Counted from the first letter of the stretch, positions 1 through 9,673 are shown. The stretch is DNA of 64,000 bases from Pirellulales bacterium (GCA_022844125.1 JALHMI010000001.1:62001-126000); one strand, 5' to 3'. Made by a program: numbers and translations. The notes: generated by a model not told the origin, from the sequence alone.

Positions 1-494
1 AACTGCGCCGCAGCCGCGGCCGTCGGGGGCTCGACATCCTCAACCGGTTGAGCAACAACCACGACGTTGACTTCAAAATCTACGACCGCGAGCTGCCCGA
101 ATTCGCCGGCCAGCCGGTCGACATCAAGCTCGTCCTGCTAGCAAAGTACCTGCAGGGGAAAGTGGTCACCAACGACTACAACCTGAACAAAGTCGCTCGA
201 CTGCACGGTGTGGGCGTGATCAACCTGAACGATATCGCCAACGCGCTCAAGCCGGTCGTCCTGCCGGGCGAAGGCCTGGAAGTCCGGATTGTGAAGGCGG
301 GCGAAGAGCCGGGGCAGGGCGTGGGCTACCTGGATGACGGCACGATGGTCGTCATCGAGCAGGGACGCGACCACGTCAACCAGACCGTCAAGATTGCTGT
401 CACCAGCGTGCTGCAAACCAGCGCCGGGCGGATGATCTTCGGCCGCTATGAGCAGGGTGGTAAGCCCCTGCCGGCAGGCCAACGCACGCACTAA
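1..494 (+). CDS. PIN/TRAM domain protein, C-terminal part (5' end outside window)
   Basis: The frame is open from base 3, so the gene starts upstream of the window; 163 residues are visible. The segment [17 protein letters not shown] followed by [15 protein letters not shown] matches the end of a YacL-type PIN nuclease domain, with its conserved Asp in TND. The last ~70 residues ([21 protein letters not shown] to the C-terminus) have the pattern of a TRAM RNA-binding domain. In this family a multi-pass membrane segment precedes the PIN domain; that part is not visible here. Known family role: membrane-anchored putative RNase; the target is unknown. Confidence 0.88.
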   Translation, partial: LRRSRGRRGLDILNRLSNNHDVDFKIYDRELPEFAGQPVDIKLVLLAKYLQGKVVTNDYNLNKVARLHGVGVINLNDIANALKPVVLPGEGLEVRIVKAGEEPGQGVGYLDDGTMVVIEQGRDHVNQTVKIAVTSVLQTSAGRMIFGRYEQGGKPLPAGQRTH

Positions 495-710
495 CGCAAC
501 CGGTCGAAAGCCCCCCTCGGCGAAGGCCGGGGTCGTCGACGTGCTAGCACCTCGCCGCATCCGCGGGGCGAACCTCTGTTGCCCCGTTTTCCCCTGCTTT
601 GTACTCTAAGGCCCCTTGATGGCACTGATGCGCAAGATGCGCAGCCGCACATCAAGGCGGCTCACACGGGCAGACACTCCCGCAGCAAACCAGCGAGGTT
701 TCGACGCGCT

Positions 711-3700
711 ATGCGAGTTCAAGGCAGGAAGCCAGTTCAACTCTCGGCCGGTGGGCATTACTTTCCGTACATCGCAATCGGCATCTTCGCTGTCGTTGCC
801 GCGCTCGCGCCCGCGCAGGCCGCTGCGAAAGAAGCCCAATGGATCTGGTCGCCGGCTTTCGAGAAGGAACTCGCGCCACAAGGCGAGTGTTACTTCCGCA
901 AGACATTCGAGCTCGGGCAGCCCGAGAGTGGCACGATTCAACTTGCCTGCGACGACAACTATGAGTTGTTCGTCAACGGCCGGCAGGTCGGCACCGGCAA
1001 GAACTGGAAGGTGCTTGACTCGTACGATCTGGCCAAATATCTCGTCGCCGGCGCGAACACGATTGCCGTCAAGTGCGCGAACTCCGAGGGCGGCTCGGCC
1101 GGTCTCGTCGCGCGCCTGGTCGTGAAAGAAAAAGGTGGCACGTTCGTCGATCACTCGACGGACGACACCTGGAAGACCGCGATCAAATCGTTCCCGCAGT
1201 GGCAGCGCGCGAAGTTCGATGATGCCCGTTGGCTGGCAGCCCGCAGCTTTGGCGATTTGAACGCGACGCTCCCCTGGGGCAACGAAGTCACTTCAGCGGG
1301 CGACAACGGCCGCTATCGCATCACGCCCGAGTTCCACGTCGAGTGGGTCATCGATCCGAAGGAAACCGGTTCGCTGATCGCCATGACGTTTGACGAGTTC
1401 GGCCAGATCATTGCCGCCCGCGAAGGCGGTCCGCTGATTGTCATCCGCGATACGGATCGCGATGGACTGGTCGACGCGGTGTCGACCTATTGCGAGGAAG
1501 TTAAAGGCTGCCAGGGCATCCTGGCCATCAGCGGCAAGGTATACGCGGTGGGTGACGGCCCCGAAGGCGCCGCGCTGTACCGCCTGAGCGACGACGATCA
1601 GAACGGCCGCGCCGACAATATCGAAGCCGTGGTCAAGTTCGGCGGCGAAATGGGTGAGCACGGTCCACACGCGTTGACGCTCGGCCCGGACGGTCTGATC
1701 TACATGTTGCTGGGGAACTTCACGCAGCTCGGACAGAAGTTCGAAGCCACGAGCCCCTATCGCGATTTCTATGACGGCGACCTGATCACCCCCAAGTATG
1801 AAGACGCCAGCGGGCATGCCGTGGGCATCAAGGCGCCCGGCGGCGCGATCATTCGCACCGACACGGGCGGCTCGGCCATCGAAGCCTACGCCGGCGGTCT
1901 GCAGAATCCGTACGACCTGGTGTTCAACCAGGACGGCGAACTGTTCACCTGCGACTCGGACATGGAATGGGATTCGGGCATGCCCTGGTATCGCCCGACG
2001 CGATTGAACCACGTTGCGGCCGGCGCCGAGTTTGGCTGGCGCAGCGGCTGGTCGAAGTGGCCGAACTATTTCCTGGACAGCCTGCCTCCGGCGATGGAGC
2101 TGGGGCGCGGCTCGCCGGCCGGCATGGAAGTGTACGATCACTTCCAGTATCCGGTGCGTTACCACAATGCGTTGTTCGTGGCCGATTGGTCGCGCGGCCG
2201 CATTCTGGCGATTCGCACACGACCGCACGGCTCGACCTACAAGGCCACGGCCGAGGTGTTCCTGGAAGGACAGCCGCTGAATGCGACGGACGTCGCCGTG
2301 GGCCCCGATGGCTGGCTCTACTTCTGCACCGGCGGCCGCCAGACCGAAGGCGGCATTTATCGCGTCGTGTGGGAAGGTAAGGTGCCGCCCGAGATCGCCA
2401 ACCGCGGCAAGGGTCTGATGGCCGCGATCGATCAGCCGCAACTCAACAGCGCCTGGGCGCGGCAGCGAATCGCCCTGGTCAAGCAACAGGTCGGCGAAGA
2501 ATGGGCCCCGCAACTCACCGCATTCGTCCAGAATCCCAAAGCCAAGCCGCGGCAGCGGGCTCGCGCTCTCGAGCTGATGCAGTTGTTCGGGCCGTATCCG
2601 ACCCCCGCGCTGCTGATCACCGCTTCGCGCGATGCGGCGCCCGGCGTGCGTTTCAAAGCCGCGATGCTGATGGGCCTGCACCCGGAACGTACGACGCAGG
2701 CGCGGCTGGTGGAACTCTTGACGGACAAGGATCTGGCGGTGCAACGGGCCGCGGCCGAAGCCCTGGCTCGCAGCGGCGGCACCGCGCCGCTCGAATCGCT
2801 GGAACACATGCTCGCTTCGCCCGATCGACACGTGGCCTGGTCGGCCGCGCGGCTGCTCCAGCAGACACCGTTTGACGGCTGGGAAACTGAGGTGCTCGAA
2901 CACAAAGTGCCGCGGGTGTTCCTCGTGGGCTCGATGGCGATCCTCTGGAAGTCGCCCGATCGCGAAATGATCGACCAGGTGCTCGCTCGCAGCGAATCGC
3001 TGCTCGACGGCTACCTGACCGATGACGACTTTCTGGGACTGATGCGCGTGACGCAACTCGCGCTCTTGAAGGGCCAGGTTCCGCCGGGCGAGGTGACCGA
3101 GCTATGCAGCAAGCTCTCACTGGAATACCCGGCGCAAGATCCGCTGATGAATCGCGAACTGATTCGCCTGCTCGTGTACTTGCAGGACCCGGCGCTGGCC
3201 GAGCGGATGGTCGAAGAGCTGGACAGCGATCTGTCGAACGTCGAAAAGATGCAGATCCTCACCCATTCGCGATTCCTGACCGAAGGCTGGACGCTCTCGC
3301 TGAAGCTCAAGATGCTGGAAGCGTTTGAAGCGGCCCGGGCCATCGAAGGCGGGCACAGCTTTGCGGGCTACGTGGAGAACGTCTCGCGCGATTTCTTTGC
3401 CACGTTCAACGAAGACGAACGGCGGCTGGTGCTGGCCGACGGCGTGAAATGGCCGTCCAGCGCCCTCAGCGTGCTAGCCAAACTGCCGAAGGACCTAAGT
3501 CCCGAGACGCTCCGCGAGATCGAGCGGCTCGACAGCCAGGTGAAGAAGCTCGACACCGAAGCGGCCAAGCGGCTGCGGATCGGCATTGCCGCGGTGCTGG
3601 GCGCCAGCGGCGATGACGAGTCGATGGCTTATCTTCGCGAACTGTACGAAGCCGAGCCCGATCGTCGCGTGACGATCGCGATGTGCCTCGCGCAAAAGCC

Positions 3701-4529
3701 GAGCGGCGACAACTGGCCGCTGCTCGTGAAATCGCTGTCGATCGTCGAAGGCTCGGCCGCGCAGGAAGTTCTGATGCGTCTCGCGCAGGTCGATCAGGCG
3801 CCGGAAGAAGCGGACGCGGAAGCGTATCGCCAGGCGATCATCCGCGGCTTGATGCTGCGTGAGAACGGCGGCCGCCGCGCAGTCGCGCTCCTGGAGAAGT
3901 GGACCGGCCAGCAGCTTGGTTCGCCCGACGACCCGTGGGAGCCGGCACTCGCGTCGTGGCAGGAGTGGTTCGCCACGACTTATCCCGACTCGCCGCCGGC
4001 GACGCTGCCGATGGAGAGCGAGAAGAACAACTGGACGTATCCCGAGCTCTTGAGCTTCCTCACCGGTCCGCAAGCGCCACAAGGCGTGGCGGCCCGCGGG
4101 GCGGCGATCTTCGAGAAGGCCCAGTGCATCAAGTGCCATCGGCACGGCACCAAGGGAGATACGATCGGGCCGGACCTGACGAACGTCCATCGCCGCTTCC
4201 AGCGGAAGGAAATCCTGGAGTCTATCCTGTATCCCTCGCAAGTCATTTCCGATCAGTACGGCAGCCAAACCGTCGTCACTACCGACGGCCAAAGCTACTC
4301 GGGCCTCGTCGCGCCAGGGAGCGACGGCTCGGTCATCATCCTGCAAGCCAATGGCGAGAAGGTCACGGTGCCGCAGGACGAAATCGAGCAGCAGGTGAAG
4401 AATAAGACCTCGTCGATGCCCGAAGGGCTGCTAAACGAGCTGACGCTCGACGAGATTGCCGACCTGTTCGCATTCCTGGCCGGTCAGAACCAGCCGGAAG
4501 TGGCCCGGCGGCCGGCAAAGCGGGAATAA
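711..4529 (+). CDS. PVC-type membrane-bound dehydrogenase with HEAT repeats and C-terminal c-type haem domain
   Basis: A secreted protein of 1272 residues. I chose ATG 711 because it places a signal peptide (hydrophobic IAIGIFAVVAALAPAQA) at the N-terminus; a TTG at 579 would add 44 unlikely residues. In order: a galactose-binding-like domain (QWIWSP onward, with FVNGRQVGTG), a six-bladed PQQ/sugar-dehydrogenase-like propeller (about residues 210-560), alpha-helical HEAT-like repeats (about 590-1090), and a haem domain with C1139, C1142 and H1143 (CIKCH). This architecture is typical of Pirellula-type proteins found in large paralogous families in planctomycetes. Probable role: periplasmic oxidation of a sugar-like substrate with electron transfer through the haem. 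The substrate is unknown. Confidence 0.9.
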   Translation: MRVQGRKPVQLSAGGHYFPYIAIGIFAVVAALAPAQAAAKEAQWIWSPAFEKELAPQGECYFRKTFELGQPESGTIQLACDDNYELFVNGRQVGTGKNWKVLDSYDLAKYLVAGANTIAVKCANSEGGSAGLVARLVVKEKGGTFVDHSTDDTWKTAIKSFPQWQRAKFDDARWLAARSFGDLNATLPWGNEVTSAGDNGRYRITPEFHVEWVIDPKETGSLIAMTFDEFGQIIAAREGGPLIVIRDTDRDGLVDAVSTYCEEVKGCQGILAISGKVYAVGDGPEGAALYRLSDDDQNGRADNIEAVVKFGGEMGEHGPHALTLGPDGLIYMLLGNFTQLGQKFEATSPYRDFYDGDLITPKYEDASGHAVGIKAPGGAIIRTDTGGSAIEAYAGGLQNPYDLVFNQDGELFTCDSDMEWDSGMPWYRPTRLNHVAAGAEFGWRSGWSKWPNYFLDSLPPAMELGRGSPAGMEVYDHFQYPVRYHNALFVADWSRGRILAIRTRPHGSTYKATAEVFLEGQPLNATDVAVGPDGWLYFCTGGRQTEGGIYRVVWEGKVPPEIANRGKGLMAAIDQPQLNSAWARQRIALVKQQVGEEWAPQLTAFVQNPKAKPRQRARALELMQLFGPYPTPALLITASRDAAPGVRFKAAMLMGLHPERTTQARLVELLTDKDLAVQRAAAEALARSGGTAPLESLEHMLASPDRHVAWSAARLLQQTPFDGWETEVLEHKVPRVFLVGSMAILWKSPDREMIDQVLARSESLLDGYLTDDDFLGLMRVTQLALLKGQVPPGEVTELCSKLSLEYPAQDPLMNRELIRLLVYLQDPALAERMVEELDSDLSNVEKMQILTHSRFLTEGWTLSLKLKMLEAFEAARAIEGGHSFAGYVENVSRDFFATFNEDERRLVLADGVKWPSSALSVLAKLPKDLSPETLREIERLDSQVKKLDTEAAKRLRIGIAAVLGASGDDESMAYLRELYEAEPDRRVTIAMCLAQKPSGDNWPLLVKSLSIVEGSAAQEVLMRLAQVDQAPEEADAEAYRQAIIRGLMLRENGGRRAVALLEKWTGQQLGSPDDPWEPALASWQEWFATTYPDSPPATLPMESEKNNWTYPELLSFLTGPQAPQGVAARGAAIFEKAQCIKCHRHGTKGDTIGPDLTNVHRRFQRKEILESILYPSQVISDQYGSQTVVTTDGQSYSGLVAPGSDGSVIILQANGEKVTVPQDEIEQQVKNKTSSMPEGLLNELTLDEIADLFAFLAGQNQPEVARRPAKRE

Positions 4530-4874
4530 ATCGCAAGCACGCTCCCGGTGTGCGGAATCTGTAGACCTGCTTCCTGACTTCCCGCCGCTAGCGGTGGAAG
4601 CGTGATTCTCGCGCGAGTTTCAAGGCGGCGGGCCGCGAATCGGCTATAGTGATATGGCCGAGTCGGACGCCCTCGCGTCCTGAATTGCTCGGAACTGTGA
4701 ATTCCGGGAAAGGTTCGCAGAGTCCATGTTCCGTCATCCCCCCGCGCGCAAGTGTTGCCCGGCAGAACGGAATGCCGGCCCACTACTGGCAGCCGGTCGT
4801 CCGCCAGGCCGCGGAGCCTGCGCCACCCAGACCGAGGGATGATCTATCACCGCTTGTGCCCAAAGGAATAACAA
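4530..4874. other. Intergenic region, 345 bp
   Basis: No convincing gene on either strand. The last 20 bases hold an AAGGA-type ribosome binding site for the gene at 4875. I see no clear terminator for the haem-domain gene upstream. Confidence 0.5.
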
Positions 4875-5123
4875 ATGGCTGCTGACTTGACCGCCGAAGA
4901 GATCCAGGAGATTGCCGATAAGTTGGTAGTCCTCCGCAAGAAAATTCAGGCCACCGGCGCGACGGTGTTGAGCCCGACTCCGGCCTGGGACACGTTGCGG
5001 AAGGAAATCGCCGCGCTAAACAAGAAGCTGAACGCCGACACGAAGTCGAAAGACAAAGCGCGCGAAGCGGCCAAGGTCGCGGAAGCAGCCGAAATCGCTG
5101 CAGCGGCGGCGCAGCCTGAATAG
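4875..5123 (+). CDS. Small alpha-helical protein of unknown function (82 aa)
   Basis: ATG at 4875 follows CAAAGGAATAAC, a good ribosome binding site. The protein is charged (K, E, A, D rich), with no signal peptide or membrane segment. It has a helical middle (ALNKKLNADTKSKDKAREAAK) and ends in an Ala/Glu tail. It is probably a cytoplasmic helical protein; I do not recognise the family. It stands alone between the haem-domain gene and a decayed PEP-CTERM gene. Confidence 0.65.
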   Translation: MAADLTAEEIQEIADKLVVLRKKIQATGATVLSPTPAWDTLRKEIAALNKKLNADTKSKDKAREAAKVAEAAEIAAAAAQPE

Positions 5124-5317
5124 TTCAGGGCGCCGGCGTAGCCACTGATTCGTGGCGGTCGTCGCGTTTTTCCGGAGGACAAATTCCTTGACTCGGCCGT
5201 GGCGGGCTGCCACACTCACGGCCGACGGTTAATCCAGAGTTCCTGACTTCGAGGGCACCGCGACGCACCGCCGAGTAAAAGGCTAGCATTCGAGTTCAAC
5301 TCTATTTTTAACCTTAC

Positions 5318-5794
5318 TTGCCAGAAGGCATCTGCGCCTTCTTCCATCTTAGGCTGACGATAGTCGTGCCCGGCGGAAGAAGAGTCTGGTGCCTTTTTGA
5401 GGGAATCTACGTGGGAGATGGCGGGCCGGTGGCCACTGTGGCCGATCGCAGCGGACCTTACGCGTCGTTCGGTTTCTCCGCAATCAACTCGGATGGCACG
5501 GTCGCCTTCTTCGCCTCGCTCGACGCGGGCGGACCGGGCATCTTCACCGGCGCCGATCCTGTCGCCGACAAGGTGATTCGCGTTGGCGACGCGCTCTTCG
5601 GTTCCACGGTTACGGGTCTCAATTTCTTTCGCGGACTGAACGACAACGGCGACATCGCGTTCCAGTACGAGTTGCTCAATGGCACAACGGGCATCGCGAT
5701 TGCCCAGGTGCCGATTCCTGAGCCCTCGACCTATGCTCTGGCGGTGAGCGGAATTCTCGCGCTATTGGCGATGCGGCGGAGATGCCGGTCCTGA
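5318..5794 (+). pseudogene. 5'-truncated remnant of a PEP-CTERM protein with NxxGxxAF repeats
   Basis: The C-terminal end is an intact PEP-CTERM sorting signal: PEPSTYAL, a hydrophobic stretch, then an Arg-rich tail. Upstream are two copies of an NxxGxxAF-type repeat (INSDGTVAF and LNDNGDIAF) separated by GIFTG and VIRVGD segments, as in secreted planctomycete proteins with several such repeats. A full protein of this type is much longer and starts with a signal peptide. Here the first ~35 codons do not resemble the family, there is no signal peptide, and the ATG has no clear ribosome binding site. I read it as the surviving 3' end of a larger gene; a short live gene cannot be excluded. Confidence 0.6.
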
Positions 5795-5879
5795 ACGAGA
5801 GCGGCCCCGCCAGCCATTGCCAGTTGAGGCTGGCGGAGCCTCTGAAGTTTATTGCTTGTTCCGCAGCAACACGCTTTCC

Positions 5880-7112
5880 TTAAAACACCGGCTGGATCCG
5901 CTTCAGGCGATCCTCGGTCGCCGCCATCAGGGCGTCTTCGGCGGCTTCGTCGAGCGCTTCGTAGGTGACCGAGAAGCGGAGGTGCGGGCCGGCGTCGTCC
6001 CAGGGGACGGTGCAGATCGAGTGCTCGGTGATCAGGTACTGGCTGGCCGCTTCGGCACTGTCGAACGAGGGGCCGCCGCTGATCCCCTTGGGGCTCTTGG
6101 CATAGATGAAGTACGTTCCGCCCGGCATCCGGCAGGTGAAGCCGGTGCGATTCAGCACGTCGACCAGCTTGCGGCAGCGGCGCTCGTACTTCGTGCGCAC
6201 GGCGGCGGGAATCGACGGATCGTCGAGCGCGGCCGCGGCTGCTTTCTGAATCGCGAGGAACTGGCCTGAGTCGCTGTTGTCCTTGACGTCGGAGAAGGCC
6301 TGCACGATCCGCTCGTGGCCGCAGACCCAGCCCAGCCGCCAGCCAATCATGTGGAAGCCCTTCGACATCGAGTGAATTTCGACGCCGACGTCCTTGGCGC
6401 CTGGCACGCTCAGGAAACTGAGCGGCTCGCCTTCGAACGTAAGCATGATGTGCGCCGCGTCCTGCACGATGACGATGTTGTTCTTTTGCGCGAACTCGAT
6501 CGCCCGCTGGTAGAAGTCGCGCGTGGCGACCTTGCCCGTCGGGCTGTTCGGATAGCAGAGCACCAGCAGCTTGCTCTTGGCCGCGATGTCGGCGGGAATC
6601 GCATCGAGGTCGGGGAAGAAGTCGTTCTCGGGCAATAGTGGAAGCGAGTAGACGCTGCCGCCGTAGTACTTGGTGTGCGTGCCGGCCACGGGATAGCCCG
6701 GCGTGGTCATCAGCGTGATGTCGCCGGGATTGATGAACGCGGCCGGCAGCATCGCGAGCGCGGTCTTCGAGCCGATGCAGTGGTTCACTTCCTTCGCCGG
6801 GTCGAGCTCGACGCCAAAGTTCCGCTGCATGAACCGGGCGACGGCTTCCTTATATTCGGCCGGACCGTTGTCTGCATAACCGCGGTTCTCTGGCTTGTTG
6901 ATCTCTTCGGCCAGCCGCGCGCGGGATTGGGGCGGGGCCATCTCGTCGTTCTCGCCGATGCCAAAGTCGATCAGCTTCCGCCCGGGATGATCGGCCAGGG
7001 CCTTTCGCTTGGCCCGCTTGATCTTCTCGAACTTGTAGATCGCGGTGCCTTTGCCGTAGTTGGCGCCGCCCACACGGTCGGCGAAAAGCTGCTGAAAGTA
7101 GGGATCGCTCAT
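5880..7112 (-). CDS. dapL: LL-diaminopimelate aminotransferase
   Basis: A fold-type I PLP aminotransferase of 410 residues. Start ATG at 7112 gives MSDPYFQQLFADRVGG, the usual N-terminus; the frame runs further upstream without support. Diagnostic segments are FGIGENDEMAP, YADNGPAEYKEAV, CYPNSPTGKVA (substrate/PLP-binding Asn-Pro region) and SMSKGFHMIGWR, whose Lys forms the Schiff base. The enzyme converts tetrahydrodipicolinate and glutamate to LL-diaminopimelate in one step, replacing DapC/D/E in lysine and cell-wall synthesis. This route is known from Chlamydiae, plants and other bacteria. Length and motifs are complete. It is a single-gene unit on the minus strand. Confidence 0.93.
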   Translation of the reverse strand: MSDPYFQQLFADRVGGANYGKGTAIYKFEKIKRAKRKALADHPGRKLIDFGIGENDEMAPPQSRARLAEEINKPENRGYADNGPAEYKEAVARFMQRNFGVELDPAKEVNHCIGSKTALAMLPAAFINPGDITLMTTPGYPVAGTHTKYYGGSVYSLPLLPENDFFPDLDAIPADIAAKSKLLVLCYPNSPTGKVATRDFYQRAIEFAQKNNIVIVQDAAHIMLTFEGEPLSFLSVPGAKDVGVEIHSMSKGFHMIGWRLGWVCGHERIVQAFSDVKDNSDSGQFLAIQKAAAAALDDPSIPAAVRTKYERRCRKLVDVLNRTGFTCRMPGGTYFIYAKSPKGISGGPSFDSAEAASQYLITEHSICTVPWDDAGPHLRFSVTYEALDEAAEDALMAATEDRLKRIQPVF

Positions 7113-7587
7113 GGTGGAGATGGAGAGAACTGAGGAGAGATGAAGGTTCAGGGTATGCCGAAACGGGTAGCGTACCGGAGGGCGGGGAAGGGGACAAGGA
7201 GTGCGGGCGGCTGAGGGGCGCACGGCCGGATGCGATGAGCGAGGCGAGGCGGTTGGTAGCCCGACGCGTGCGCGAGGGAGATTTGGTGGATTGCGTGCGC
7301 GGAGATGCTCGGTGGGAGGCGACGACAAAGGACGGCAGCATCGCAGGGGAGGAATGCCTCTCGGCCGTAGGCCGGAAACATGTCAGCCTCGGGCAACGCC
7401 CGAGGTGGTGCGTGCACACGCAGAACCGATTCAAGCCCTGAAGGGGCGGAGCGCGGTTGGGTCGCCCTGACAGGGCTACGAGGCGCGCGGGACGCGTTTC
7501 ACGTTACCCAGGGCGATGCCCTCGGCTGGCATGTTGCGCGCCTTCGGCGTAAAGAGTTGCGAGGTCAGGCGACGTTGCGCTGAGACA
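7113..7587. repeat. Dispersed hairpin-rich element in a 475-bp gene-free stretch
   Basis: No gene is convincing here. Bases 7355-7550 contain a chain of small inverted repeats: CTCGGGC-AAC-GCCCGAG (7388-7404), a pair of imperfect arms built on AGCCCTGA and CCTGACAGGGCT (about 7434-7486), AGGGC-GAT-GCCCT (7510-7522) and CGCCTTCGGCG (7539-7549). From memory, the order of a CTCGGGC hairpin, a CCCTGAAGGGG arm, a CCAGGGC hairpin and GCCTTCGGCG recurs between genes in planctomycete and verrucomicrobial genomes; I cannot verify that here. It carries no transposase. Confidence 0.5.
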
Positions 7588-7911
7588 TCACTCGCACAGT
7601 TCTTCCGGCAGCGGCGTGTTCGCGGCACGCCAGTCGAGTTCGGCTTTGCGGCGGTAGAGCTCGTCGAAGTCGGGCATGATCGTGCCTTGCCGGGCAGCGA
7701 GCTCGAAGGCGAAGTCGCCGAGCTTGGGAGAGTGTCGCTGGTCCAAGATGGTGGCCAGTGTTTGCGGGTCTTCGCACCACGCCTCGGTCATCTGCTCGAT
7801 GCACGCGAGCAGGTCGGGCGGTTGCCCTTCGGCGCGCAGGCGATCGATGAGATCGGCGCATCACTCGCGTAGCGCGCGGACAGTGTCGGATTGGCTCATC
7901 GGCCGGCTCAT
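7588..7911 (-). pseudogene. Small gene interrupted by an in-frame TGA
   Basis: On the minus strand ATG at 7911 starts MSRPMSQSDTVRALRE, then TGA at 7863-7861, then the same frame continues as CADLIDRLRAEGQPPDLL through KLGDFAFELAARQG to a stop at 7588. A tryptophan codon TGG at the TGA would give an uninterrupted 107-residue protein, and the segments on both sides read as one helix. The second half has no good start codon. I see a single nonsense mutation or a sequencing error in a small cytoplasmic protein of unknown family. Confidence 0.55.
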
Positions 7912-8010
7912 GCCGTGATTATAGCAGGGCGCGCGGCGGGATCAGTTCCCGGGGGAAAGTATTCCCCCGGCTTTAGGCGTGACGGGACATCAGCGCGAGT
8001 GGCGCAGCGT

Positions 8011-8322
8011 TCAAAGCGCCAGGACCGGGCCGGTGCGGCGGCCGTCCTCGACGCCGTCTTCGCGGTCGATCGTGTCGACGATCGATTGCAGGTCGTCGAT
8101 CGAGACGATCTCCTTGTCGACCAGCAGGCGATAGACGGCCGCGATGTACAGCTTCAGCTCGTTGTTCTCGAGCGTCAGCCGGCACAGCTCGTCGGCGACC
8201 GAGTGCTGATTCTTGGAAGCTTTGTTCAGCCGGTGACGCAGGATGTCGATCTCGGCGATCGTCTCGGCCAGATGATGCGGCAGATGAATGTCGTCGAGCT
8301 TGAGGTCGTGTCCGAGGCCCAT
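8011..8322 (-). CDS. Small helical protein of unknown function (103 aa)
   Basis: I chose ATG at 8322 (MGLGHDLKLDD); the frame is open further upstream, but that part is low-quality sequence. The protein is soluble and almost all helical: HHLAETIAEIDILRHRLNK, then LTLENNELKLYIAAVYRLL, then an acidic, basic tail. No known motif is visible. It may be a small coiled-coil partner protein. It lies just downstream of lipA on the same strand but 228 bp away, so an operon is doubtful. Confidence 0.65.
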   Translation of the reverse strand: MGLGHDLKLDDIHLPHHLAETIAEIDILRHRLNKASKNQHSVADELCRLTLENNELKLYIAAVYRLLVDKEIVSIDDLQSIVDTIDREDGVEDGRRTGPVLAL

Positions 8323-8506
8323 GCGATTGGCACTCCGCGAGAGGTTTAGAAAGGTCCAAGAGTTCGACCGTGAAAAATCTACGTCGCAGGGCGGGGGAGG
8401 CAAATCGAGCCGAATTCCTCGGTAGAAACTGAGCGTTGCTGTCGGCGAGGAGAGGCTGGATGCTGCTGTTCCAACAGGATGCAGCAAGGCAAGAATCGAA
8501 AGACAA

Positions 8507-8537
<31 letters not shown>

Positions 8538-8550
8538 AGAATGAAAGCAA

Positions 8551-9444
8551 CTATACCGCTTCGGCCATTTCGCGGGCGTGGTAGCTGGAGCGGACGAAGG
8601 GGCCGCTGGCCACTTGAGAGAAGCCGAGCTGCCGCGCGGCGGCGCCGAGTTCGTCGAACTCTTCCGGCGGCAAGTAGCGCACGACCGGCATGTGATGCGG
8701 AGTGGGGCGAAGGTACTGGCCGAGCGTGAGAAAGTCGCAACCGGCTTCGACCAGGTCGGCGAGCGTGTCGAACAGCTCTTCGCGGGTTTCGCCCAGGCCG
8801 AGCATCAGACCGGTCTTGGTTTTGATCTGTGGGTTGAGCTCCTTCACGCGGCGCAAGAGCTCGAGCGTCCAGCGGTAGTCGCTCTTGCGGCCGCGGACTT
8901 CCCGGTACAGGCGAGGAACCGTTTCGGTGTTGTGGTTGAACACCTCGGGCGCGGCTTCGACGACCCGCTCCAGAGCGCCGGGCTTGCCGATGAAGTCGGG
9001 GGTCAGGACTTCCACGACGGCGCCAGTCCGCGCGCGCACGGCCAGTACCGATCGATAGAAGTGTTCCGCGCCGCCATCGGGCAAGTCGTCGCGCGTGACG
9101 GACGTGATCACCACGTGCTTGAGGCCCAGGCGATGGGCCGCTTCGGCGACGCGATCGGGCTCGTCGAGTTCGAGTTCCTCGGTCTTGCCCTTGGGCACCG
9201 AGCAGAACCCGCAGGGGCGCGTGCAGACGTTGCCCAGGATCATGAAGGTGGCGGTTTTCTGCGACCAGCACTCCATGCGGTTGGGGCACTTGGCGCTTTC
9301 GCAGACGGTTTCGAGCTTCAGCTCTTCGATCAGGCTAGCGGTAAATTGGTTTCCGCCACCCAGCGGCACTTGCTTCTTCAGCCAGCGCGGCAGGCGTTCA
9401 GTGGTTTCGCTGAGCGAGACGATCGGCAGGCTGGAGCTGGTCAT
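8551..9444 (-). CDS. lipA: Lipoyl synthase (radical SAM)
   Basis: LipA inserts two sulfurs into protein-bound octanoyl groups to make lipoyl cofactor for pyruvate and 2-oxoglutarate dehydrogenases and the glycine cleavage system. Both iron-sulfur clusters are visible. The auxiliary cluster uses C48, C53 and C59 (CESAKCPNRMEC). The radical SAM cluster uses C74, C78 and C81 (CTRPCGFC). The conserved RSSYHA near the C-terminus supplies the serine ligand of the auxiliary cluster. At 297 residues the length is normal. No lipB is adjacent. Confidence 0.96.
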   Translation of the reverse strand: MTSSSLPIVSLSETTERLPRWLKKQVPLGGGNQFTASLIEELKLETVCESAKCPNRMECWSQKTATFMILGNVCTRPCGFCSVPKGKTEELELDEPDRVAEAAHRLGLKHVVITSVTRDDLPDGGAEHFYRSVLAVRARTGAVVEVLTPDFIGKPGALERVVEAAPEVFNHNTETVPRLYREVRGRKSDYRWTLELLRRVKELNPQIKTKTGLMLGLGETREELFDTLADLVEAGCDFLTLGQYLRPTPHHMPVVRYLPPEEFDELGAAARQLGFSQVASGPFVRSSYHAREMAEAV

Positions 9445-9558
9445 GGAGGTATTCTAGGCCAATGCGAGCGGCCATTCGTACTTCAGGGGGCGTCGTGTAT
9501 AAAATGATACCGCGTATGCCAACGGTTCGTCGATGGCCCGGAAAACTGGCGATTCGCA

Positions 9559-9613
9559 ACCCGACCCGTCAGCGAGGCAAAAACGCCAGCAGACCCTCGC
9601 TCACTCGTCGGGT
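9559..9613. repeat. Imperfect hairpin of the CCCGACGCGTGAGCGAGG type, upstream of smpB
   Basis: Arms ACCCGACCCGTCAGCGAGG (9559-9577) and CCCTCGCTCACTCGTCGGGT (9594-9613) are nearly complementary around a 16-nt loop. A related structure sits just after smpB (10176-10238), and a half copy, CCCGACGCGTGCGCGAGGG, lies near 7260. These are probably copies of one dispersed REP-like element. Confidence 0.5.
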
Positions 9614-9673
9614 GATGATGGCGCGAAATGCCCAGCGAACGAACGCTTCCACAATGCTTGTCCTGATTGCCAC

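Noticed and set aside
1293-3056. 587-codon open frame on the minus strand
   Set aside because: Antisense of the haem-domain dehydrogenase, whose propeller and repeats are well supported.
8578-9507. 309-codon open frame on the plus strand
   Set aside because: Antisense of lipA, which has all cluster cysteines.
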